Shown: piece by piece, positions 56,400 to 64,000 of the stretch
How the letters are laid out: the number at the start of each line of letters is the position of its first letter
Numbering within the stretch: the first letter of the stretch is position 1
NCBI GenBank assembly: GCA_958298945.1
Contig: OY282606.1
Coordinates: forward strand, 54,883,920-54,947,919
Source of the DNA: Atherix ibis
Taxonomy: Eukaryota; Arthropoda; Insecta; Diptera; Athericidae
Length of the DNA: 64,000 nt
Direction: 5' to 3'
The notes under the pieces: model-generated
Database searches by the model: none
Told to the model about the DNA's origin: nothing
The model's input: only the letters and a program-made list of their open reading frames with translations
Translations under genes and position numbers: made by a program

Positions 56400-56960
56400 T
56401 TGTTACTAGCTGATTGTAGGGTTGGCCACAAAATTTGGGCTGATATGTGCTCTTATACTCACCATGAACAGAAAAATCATGCCAAAACATAAAGGGGATA
56501 ATTTGGACACCTGAGGGGGTTAAGTTCTCCCTGGGAGTGGAAAGGGAAGAAAAAAATTAGTAACAAGCAAAAAAGAACTGAACGGAAAGAGAAATTATGA
56601 AAAAAATTAAAAGAGTGAGAGGAATAGGGAATGAAAGAGAAGGTAAAAAGTGGCTGAGATGAAAAAAGTTAAAAAAAAAGAAAAAATCCACACAAAAATT
56701 TTTTTAAGAGAAAAAAAAATAAAAATAAAAAGAAAGAAAAGAGTCCCAAAAGAAACCAAAAAAAATGGTAAAGCCAATCGAAGACCTGGTTGGGGGACCC
56801 TTGGATGGAAATGTTCTTCTTGGCCTACCCCAACTGCCCTATGGAACTCCGTAGCCAAAATATAGCTGGAGTGCCCCCTTTGTTGATGATGATCCCTCTT
56901 TTAGCACATTAGAGGGTAACCGAATACCTGTGGTGATGAGAAACATAGAATGTTCATAAT
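56400..56960 (-). repeat. Pyrimidine-rich repeat, inverted relative of 59.08-59.35 kb
   Basis: Read on the minus strand the part 56,420-56,690 gives CATCTCAGCCACTTTTTACC, CATTCCCTATTCCTCTCA, CCAGGGAGAACTTAAC and AGAGCACATATCAGCCC in the same order as the plus strand at 59,090-59,320. The part 56,760-56,960 (GC-richer, minus-strand frame RAVGVGQEEHFHPRVPQPG) has no partner that I can see. The family is unknown; it might be the end of a retrotransposon. Confidence 0.55.
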
Positions 56961-56964
56961 TATG

Positions 56965-58435
56965 TTTGCTTTATTTTTTTATCTGACTAATATATTTCAA
57001 AATCTCTTACTTCCATTAAAATGTATTGCGCTCTTTTATCCTTAATAATAAATTTAATAATTAAAGATAACGAAATTAACATGCACAAATATAATGTGTT
57101 TGATAAAAAAAAATATATCTACATATATATTGCAATTCTTAGTCTTGTGTATAAATATTTATAAATTTATCTATATACAATAATATGTATTGCACATACT
57201 CGGACCTATATATGAAGCGCTATACTATACGTTTGTACAATTTATTTTACTTTTATTAAAAATATTATTGTATTTTTATCTCAAATCCTCTCAACATAAA
57301 AATTGTTTTATTTTTACATCTCTATCCTTTTTGTTTTACTCTAAAAAAAAAAAATATAATGTAATTTTATATTTTGTTTGTTTCTATTTTCAGATTGTAT
57401 TTTTCTTTCCTGTATTTATGTTCATACAGTATATATACAAATAATATAATACATGTATTTATTGTATAATTTTATTTTGAATACATTTAAATAATTAATT
57501 AACTTTTTTTCCCTTCACAATTTAATATTTAATAATTTCAATTTTATAAAAAATAACCAAAGTATAAATTTCTATTAGTGAACTATTCCTTTTTCTTAAT
57601 TATTTATATATAAGTCGATATACCGTTGTAGCAAAATAATGAGTTTTGATATTCTTGAGTTTGAAATTCGACAAATGTATTATATATTTTTTTTAATTTT
57701 ATGTCGCTTATGTGTCTTCACGTGGATGTTACTGGAAAATGAGTCTTTTTTTCTTTTATATTTCTCATACCTGATTTGATTCCACCACATTTGGTTATTT
57801 TTGGAATTTTTTTATCATCGACACATACGGACATCACATACGGCTTTTCTCAGCTTCCTCGTTATAATTACCCTCCTCAAGAAAAGTGTCCATTTCTTTA
57901 CGTTTCTTCTTAATAAATTTAAATTCAATCTAAATGTTTTGATTGAATTTTATATAAAAATTCAATCTAAATGTTTTGATTGAATTTTATATAAGACCAG
58001 ATCATATTTTGCTACACTTAATGAAAAAAAAATTTATAATTCTTTTCCATTTCGTATGATCAATAAAGTCAATTAGTTTATTTATTTTGCTGTAATTTAT
58101 TTAAAACGCATTTGTTTCCGATACAATTGAACTCAATATCAATAAATAAATTTTTTATTATTTAAACTTGTATATTCTTATGATTTTTTTTTATAAAAAT
58201 TTCACTCCTTTAAGTAGAATTTTTTCTCCCCTTAAATGTTTGAACGTAAATAATTCATATTATTATTATTAGAATAAATCCACTGTTATTTTATTTATAT
58301 AAAGGATAATATTATTTACTTAACAAAAAAAGATAAAATTCTTGTTTTCTTCTGTGATAAGGCAACAACCAATATTAACAATAGCTCATTTATATATTAT
58401 AGTTTTGGACAACAGTTCTAATATAAAATTATATT
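56965..58435. other. AT-rich spacer, no gene recognised
   Basis: Very AT-rich. Frames at 57,190-57,444 and 57,801-57,983 are Phe/Leu/Ile-rich as expected for T-rich DNA and are not called. Confidence 0.6.
57922..57995. repeat. Tandem duplication, period 37, each unit a small hairpin
   Basis: ATTCAATCTAAATGTTTTGA then TTGAATTTTATATA occurs twice (57,923 and 57,960). Each unit contains the inverse pair ATTCAATC/GATTGAAT. Confidence 0.88.
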
Positions 58436-58439
58436 AAAA

Positions 58440-58740
58440 TTCACAATTAAAAGGCCGACCATCCTACGGCCTAACACTGAATGCCTCCCATTGTCGCCTG
58501 ATAGCGTCACGATGCCAACGCACTCGCGACTATTCGTACGTACGATCTTATCGCGTGATCGAATGATCTGTTTTGGCGTAGATTCGACGAAGCGTCGACG
58601 GATCATGGCATCTTCTGGCAGTAGTGCTACACGAGGTAATAAACTGGATAAAGATTACATATATGTCTTTGATGATTTGTGTGCCACCTCTTTGGTAACG
58701 ACCAAACCATCTATGCTATCGATAAGGCTATCATAACAAC
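58440..58740. other. GC-richer segment of unknown nature
   Basis: Between very AT-rich flanks this stretch is rich in CpG (TCGCGTGATCG, GACGAAGCGTCGACGG). Both strands are open: 81 codons plus at 58,491-58,736 and 62 codons minus at 58,418-58,606, the latter extendable in the same frame to about 58,640 (PRVALLPEDAMIRRRFVEST). I recognise neither. The continuing plus strand to about 58,960 is also less AT-rich. It could be an old retroelement exon or host exon; I see no splice or domain evidence. Confidence 0.4.
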
Positions 58741-59079
58741 ACAGGTACTTCCAATGGTATACCGAGTTGGAAGGACCTGCAAAATGGTAGTCCTCATTCA
58801 ACTCATCGTTTCATCGAATGGAAGACCAAATCGAACCTAAACTAGCCGGCTCCAATGTTGGTAAACTATCCCCATTTCCAATAATTATGCTTCCTCTCTA
58901 TTGACGGATGTCCTTAGTATGGTACATTCCTAGTGACTTCCCTTTCATATTTTCCAGTTCATACTGAGCTTAGGTTTCTTTCCTAAGCTCTGATTTTGCA
59001 CTTTAAAAATTTTTAAACGAGCCAACCATTAAAATGTTTAGTAAAATTGCTTTGATGGAAGTTGCAGTGAAAAAAAAGA

Positions 59080-59350
59080 GGAAAAAAAGATTTTCATCTT
59101 CGCCACTTTGCCTCGTCTCTCTCAGTCCCTATTCCTCTCATCCTTTGCGTTTTTTTCTGTTTTCCTTTTAATTTTTTGGAAATTTCCTTTTCAGTTCACT
59201 TTTTCTTCTTCCTTCCCTTCCAATGGAGAACATAACAACCTTGGATGACTCTATTTTCACCTCTATATTTAGCATAATTTTTCTATTGGTGGGTGCGAGA
59301 GCACATCTCAGCCCTTATTTCGAATACCTCCATAATCTGCCCATAAAGCT
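59080..59350 (+). repeat. Pyrimidine-rich repeat, inverted relative of 56.4-56.7 kb
   Basis: TTTTCATCTTCGCCACTTTG, GTCCCTATTCCTCTCATCC, CAATGGAGAACATAAC and GAGAGCACATCTCAGCCC are collinear with the minus strand at 56.42-56.69 kb. Overall identity is perhaps two thirds, so the copies are old. Confidence 0.55.
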
Positions 59351-59354
59351 ATCA

Positions 59355-60600
59355 TGCATGCCCATCTGAAGCATGTGCATACTCCTGTGGAACTTAACAT
59401 TTATCCAAATTTAAATACCTTCCCCGTTCTTTCCAACACCAAGGAAAATGGTCCTTTTCTTCTCGTAAAATTTTTCTTTTAAAAACCATAGAATATATTG
59501 AACCAAATATCGTAAGAAGGGCATTTGCTAGTTTTTTCATTACATTAAATGTATTTAACAAGGAATCCCAATTCTCAGTTCTATTATTTTATTTTTAGGC
59601 CCACTATATTCGAATTTTTGTGTCCGTAACTCTGTAGTTAAATTGTTAAATTTGTTTTTTTTTTCCACATAAACTTATTTTAAAATTCTGCTTATTCCAT
59701 TTCGAAACTTTTCAATACTTAAGATACAAATAGACGGTTGTCAGAATCTTGCAAGGTTTGCACATATATATAATGCTGTCGGGGAACCAGTTGACAATGG
59801 GCATTGCCAGATACAACATTTGATAATTTGACAGATTTCATCAAAGTTTGGCAGCCCTCTAATAGTCTAATAATATTTGCAAATAAAAATCTTCAAATCA
59901 CACGATTATCATATAAGTACAAATAAAAAAATTGTAAGCTCTATGTTGTTTTAGCTTGACTGTTCATTGTTTTATTTATTGTACAATAGTTTTTGTAAAA
60001 ATAGTGTCCCGAAAAATAAAATTGTGTGTTGTTACAATTTTAACGGCATATATTTTTGAAAGCAGCAGTAATGGCATGGAGGCGGAATTGAGGAAACAAA
60101 AAAAAACGCAGTGAATTCCTCACTAAAATGTCAAAAATATAATAATATGAAAATGCTGCAAATATTCTGACAATGGTCGCAAAGCCTGTATATATTGTCA
60201 AATGGTGCCTTCAAATGGTCTGAAAATAGTTTGTCTGCCAACATTTGCAGGTAAAAATTACCCGCTTATGCTATTATCATACCTTTATGACAAATTTTAT
60301 ATTAAAAATGGCAATCGTCTGATCGAACCTTTAATTATGGAAAGTGTTTAATTCCAACTTAATAAATTTGATTTTATGTGGGTAAAAAATAAATTACATC
60401 ATATTTTTTTCCAAATATTTAAATTGATCAAATCGATCCAGAGAAGATTATTTTATTTATTTTATTATTGATCTATATTTTCTTAATGATGTAATTTTTA
60501 AAAAAAAGCTGAGAATTTTGAAAAATAATATTGTAAATACCGAATATCCATTCATTACTTTCATTTCCAAATTTTTGTATATATTAAATTTTGTTATAAC
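59355..60600. other. AT-rich spacer, no gene recognised
   Basis: No frame or RNA gene seen. The part at 59,740-60,260 has short GC-richer stretches that may be old non-coding repeat. Confidence 0.5.
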
Positions 60601-60608
60601 ATAAATGT

Positions 60609-60900
60609 TTAAATATTATTTTGATAAGTATTTTTACATCTCATTGTATTTCTTGATTTATATCTGGCAAATACTGCTAGTTGTGCAAGACCATTAATGT
60701 CCGTACTCTCATCTAAGCAAATTGCAAACATTTCGGCACATTTCAAGTTACTATTCATTTGTAGAGCTAATATTCTATATTTTATTGTATTATGGTTAAC
60801 TGATAATTCATTAATGCGTTTCGTTATCATATATTTTTCTTTTCAAAAACTACATTCCAAAAACGCTTCTTTTAGTAATTCGTCTTCCTAAATATGTTTT
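60609..60900 (-). pseudogene. hAT-type transposase fragment
   Basis: One frame reads ITKRINELSVNHNTIKYRIL, ALQMNSNLKCAEMFAICLDE and STDINGLAQLAVFARYKSRN. The core MFAICLDESTDINGLAQLAVF corresponds to the first catalytic block of hAT transposases of the ZBED5/GTF2IRD2-like type (relatives ALQLDESTDISNxAQLxVFVRY). A preceding minus-strand frame reads EDELLKEAFLECSFEKKN, then a stop. The zinc finger and the rest of the catalytic domain were not found, so this is a short internal fragment. Confidence 0.68.
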
Positions 60901-60904
60901 CAAT

Positions 60905-63645
60905 GGCGAACAATAAAGTGTGCTATTTGAAAGCTAATAGTAGTAATATTATTTTTAGGAAAAATAAATAATTTAAAGTTTACGGGTATGTGATTTTATT
61001 TTTAAGGTTTTTGAGAAAAATATTGTTGGATTTATTGTATTGTGGCTAATGTTCCAGCAACTAGTACAAAATTAGTGTCTACAAATAGGAAAAATTTATA
61101 TTTTTAAGCAGGGGTAAATTTTGTCGTATATCTTTTCTAAATCGAACAACAATAGCACACCATAAAATTTGCGTTTATAGTGTATTCGTAGTACACCTGC
61201 CGGTTCTATTAACAAAAATTTAGTCGAATCTTTTAGCAAACATTTTTCCGATATCTTAGAAGTATTAGTCCAAATAATTATTTTTGAAGTTTTTTAGCCG
61301 ACGGTTGAGTAAATTGGTGCTTGGGTATTTGAATTACTACGGCCAATTTTGAGCAATTGAGAAATTTGAACATATCAATAATTTTATGAAGTAAGGTGAT
61401 AAAACTTGTGTGGAATGCTGACGAAAACATTTTAATAATTTTAGGAATTTAAAAAGTACGTGAGGATCTGAAGTCAATCGAAGCAGTTGGTTCGTTTTAC
61501 TGTTTTTTTTACTCTAACAGAACCTCAATTCAAGAAGATTTGCCGAACTCAGAATTATGAAGCCTATTTAAGATTGTTTGTACATAGTTAAACGAATTTA
61601 TTATAATGTTTTTGTGGCTTTTATATACAAATTTTCCATTGCAGACATAGTAATCTTTATTATGAAAAATATATAATTTTATACTTCGTATAACAATCAG
61701 TTTTATATTTAAAAAAAACCCAAAGATAATTATAAAAAAAAATAGAAAACTTTTCAACAGCAAGAAAATAGACCAAAACAAAGCAAAATTTATGTAATAA
61801 GTTGGCACAGATAATCAGTAAGTACGAACGCAGTTAACGATCATACTTCTAAATACCGGAAGAACTGAAAAACTAAAATTACTTCCCTTTGCCCTAATAT
61901 TAGATCAACTTTATTAGTTCATGTAAACTAGATAGAAGGTATAAATATTATTTAAGGAGATCACATAAACAATTTATGACTTTTACAAAAATTTCACCGT
62001 TAAATACTGAAAGTGGTAACACAATTATATTGACCGTCCACACTAGACATGAATATTAGTTACACTGAGTTGAATTATGGCCGCTTAAAAACGTAATGAG
62101 CTCACGATTACCGTGTTTTGATCTCGCCAAGTACTTGGCGACAAGTGCAAACAGAGTATACAAAAGCACGAGTAAGTACACAAGTCTTTTATTAACCAAC
62201 TAAACTAAATGTATGTATTTTTATCTATTGGATACTATAGTTATAGTACGCATCCATGTGTACCAAATGGTCTGTTTAATGGTCGTGTTTCAATATTTGT
62301 AATAATCTTATGGCAACTGATTAGAAATGGCATCGCTATAACTATCGTCATCGGTATTGCGGTCGAAATCACTATCACTATCAATGTAGCCATTCTATTA
62401 CCTTCTGTTAAATCCCAATGTACACACCCAAACACTTCCTCATATACACGCACATATATGTACACACATAGTTGGACAAATATTGTGTCTTATATATTCG
62501 TAATATACGCCATATTTTTTTTTGCAACAATATCGAATACGGGAAGGTAGCAATTTATTGATCATTGTTTTTGGGGGCTTTATCTTGCACCATTTGGATA
62601 TATCGCCGATGCATATGCTTGGATATTATGTACAACATGTCGTCTTATCTATAAAATGCACACAACATGATCCTTTTCGTTCCCTCCATTAAGTCTATAC
62701 GATACCCGTAATTTAGATGAAATATTGATCCCATTCAGAATGCCATGACCAAGATTTGTATTGGACTGAGAGCTGTTTGATTTTCAAGGCAGAAAATAAT
62801 TGCGTGTTTCAGGATCAATTTGTTTCTGAAAACGCATGTATGTACGAACATAAACTTTCCATTACTATTCCGATTTCCACTTTAGTGACATGCAAGAAAA
62901 AATAGCATAAATTAAACAAATCTACTTTCATTCCCTGCAAAATAATTACTGCCTTCAATTTAATACATTTTCGATTTAGAGACACTGGTATCCAACATTA
63001 AATGTGTTCCGTAGACTGACGGAGTCATTTTCAAGCATTATATTTTGTGCAATAAAACGCTAACGAAGTCATTTCTAATATTTAACTGTATACGAAAACT
63101 ATCATAACATTGTAAATATATTTTTGTAATATTAAAAAAAAAAATAAAGAAATGTACGAATATCGGATCCTCTGGAAGAGCTTACTACAATAACTACATG
63201 CTTCTATAGGCATCGATCATTTATTATTGAAGAGGTGCAACTGGACCATTTGATACAATTAATCGAACTGATATGGAATTTACTTTTACCTTTTGATTTA
63301 TAAAAAAAATTATATATTTTGCAAATGATCTCCTGGCTCAAAATTTAGGAAAGTGGTCCACAAGTAATAGGTTTATAGGTAGTAAAAAAAATATTATCAA
63401 AATTTTTCAAAGTATGGTTTTGTTAATATCATTCTCAAGACATCTAGGTCCATTTTACATCAAGGCATCAAATCGTTCGTTTTATTATATAAAATATGAG
63501 TTATTGAGTTAACAATGTTAAAGGCGACCTTATTTTCTATACATGATTCCCAAGTCTATATCAATAATTTTAATCAATCCAATTACTATTTTTTTATTTT
63601 ATCCAAAAGAATTTTTAAAAAAATTTGGAACTTATCTTTGTATTT
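60905..63645. other. Spacer, no gene recognised
   Basis: AT-rich with no recognisable gene. The frame at 62,209-62,550 (113 codons) has an antisense frame opposite it and a repetitive Ile/Val/Thr composition; I do not call it. A weak copy of the dispersed motif (CCAAATGGTCTG...TGGTCGTG) lies at 62,258-62,287. Confidence 0.5.
62124..62141. promoter_or_regulatory. 18-bp perfect palindrome
   Basis: TCGCCAAGTACTTGGCGA is its own inverse. It lies in a less AT-rich patch just upstream of GAGTATACAAAAGC, a TATA-like string. A binding site for a dimeric factor is possible; no gene start is visible. Confidence 0.4.
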
Positions 63646-63650
63646 CGAAC

Positions 63651-64000
63651 TTATTTTTTGATAATATTTTTCAATATACTTTCCACCATTTCCGTATTAA
63701 TAACATTGTTTTCGCTGTGTATGTTTTCTTTAAGTTGTTTAATTATCTCCGGTCGGTTAGCGAATTCCTCTTTTTTTAAGTATTCGCACAGGCGAAATCC
63801 GGAACTGCCTAATCTAGGGAGCGAGGATGCCAATCGACATTAATCCTTATCGACATAATTTGGTCGGAAACAGAATTTCCATTGTAGCGTGTGTAGCCCG
63901 TGATGTGGCGCTGTTCTACTGGAATCATATACTATTCAAGCTCGATTGGTCCAGGTTTGGATTGGTCATGAATCATCCACTGAGGATAACTTTATGTAGC
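63651..64000 (-). pseudogene. DD41D/Tc3-like transposase C-terminal fragment, runs off the window
   Basis: On the minus strand, from the window edge: FQ-stop-NSATSRATHATMEI (relatives WFQQDGATCHTAxATxxLL; the catalytic Asp codon is Asn), then NVDWHPRSLD, a stop, AVPDF (third Asp kept), and in the frame 63,651-63,833 CEYLKKEEFANRPEIIKQLK and ENIHSENNVINTEMVESILK. The order WPPRSxDLTxxDFFLWGYLKxKVxANxPxTIxxLKxNI is typical of the lineage of the element at 40.5-41.8 kb. Several frameshifts. The rest of the element, if present, lies outside the window. Confidence 0.62.

Noticed and set aside
56607..56865. Lys-rich plus frame and Phe-rich minus frame
   Set aside because: Both are products of an A-rich tract; composition alone explains their length.
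62209..62550. 113-codon frame on the plus strand
   Set aside because: Low-complexity Ile/Val/Thr composition, a frame of 74 codons directly antisense, no domain or signal that I recognise.
1..64000. tRNA, rRNA or other structured RNA genes
   Set aside because: I looked for GGTTCGAATCC-type T-arm strings and rRNA-like GC-rich blocks and saw none that fit a full gene; a covariance-model scan would be needed to exclude them.

Overview
The window is repeat-dominated DNA from an animal nuclear genome, most likely an insect and plausibly a higher fly. The base composition is strongly AT-rich, no bacterial-style operons are present, and nearly every recognisable coding remnant belongs to a transposable element of an insect type: mariner lineages with D34D spacing (one very close to the irritans/Himar group), a DD41D-like Tc1/mariner lineage, Tc1-like and hAT pieces, an R1-clade LINE, jockey-like LINEs and a Ty3/gypsy fragment. 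I found no host protein-coding gene, tRNA or rRNA that I can support. The species assignment is inference; no database search was possible.

Layout. 1-3.5 kb: AT-rich, empty. 3.6-6.0 kb: two back-to-back broken mariners on the minus strand (families called Mar-A and Mar-B here). 8.1-8.4 kb: decayed N-terminus of a third mariner (Mar-E). 8.9-10.5 kb: an almost complete irritans-type mariner with both terminal inverted repeats (TIRs) and TA target duplication, killed by one nonsense codon and by a nested 327-bp MITE. 13.3-14.2 kb: Mar-C on the minus strand. 14.4-17.6 kb: an exact-looking 1,585-bp tandem duplication whose right edge cuts a Mar-E remnant. 19.3-20.5 kb: a mauritiana/cecropia-like mariner (Mar-D) with TIRs. 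23.4-24.7 kb: mariner fragment, then a jockey-like LINE 3' end with an embedded piece of Mar-D 5' UTR. 27.9-29.0 kb: decayed LINE reverse transcriptase. 31.9-32.7 kb: second Mar-B copy. 34.3-35.7 kb: Ty3/gypsy pol remnant (minus). 37.4-38.0 kb: LINE RNase H and C-terminus. 40.1-41.8 kb: Tc1-like N-terminal fragment abutted by a DD41D-like element with TIRs.

41.8-50 kb: AT-rich spacer with tandem repeats, microsatellites, long hairpins and a MITE-like inverted repeat. 50.4-51.3 kb: second Mar-A copy, rebuilt as a fold-back element whose two ends are both 5' ends. 53.2-54.5 kb: R1-clade LINE (minus). 54.6-56.1 kb: jockey-like fragments (plus). 56.4-59.4 kb: a diverged inverted pair of pyrimidine-rich repeats around a spacer that includes a GC-richer unexplained segment. 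60.6-60.9 kb: hAT transposase fragment. 63.65-64 kb: a second DD41D/Tc3-like fragment running off the window.

How the parts fit together: the window is a nested cemetery of TA-targeting DNA transposons and LINEs. None of the transposases is intact, but several keep their TIRs and could have been moved in trans by related active copies elsewhere. Two Mar-A copies share the same internal deletion, which points to a deleted, non-autonomous sublineage. Family names Mar-A to Mar-E are labels used only here.
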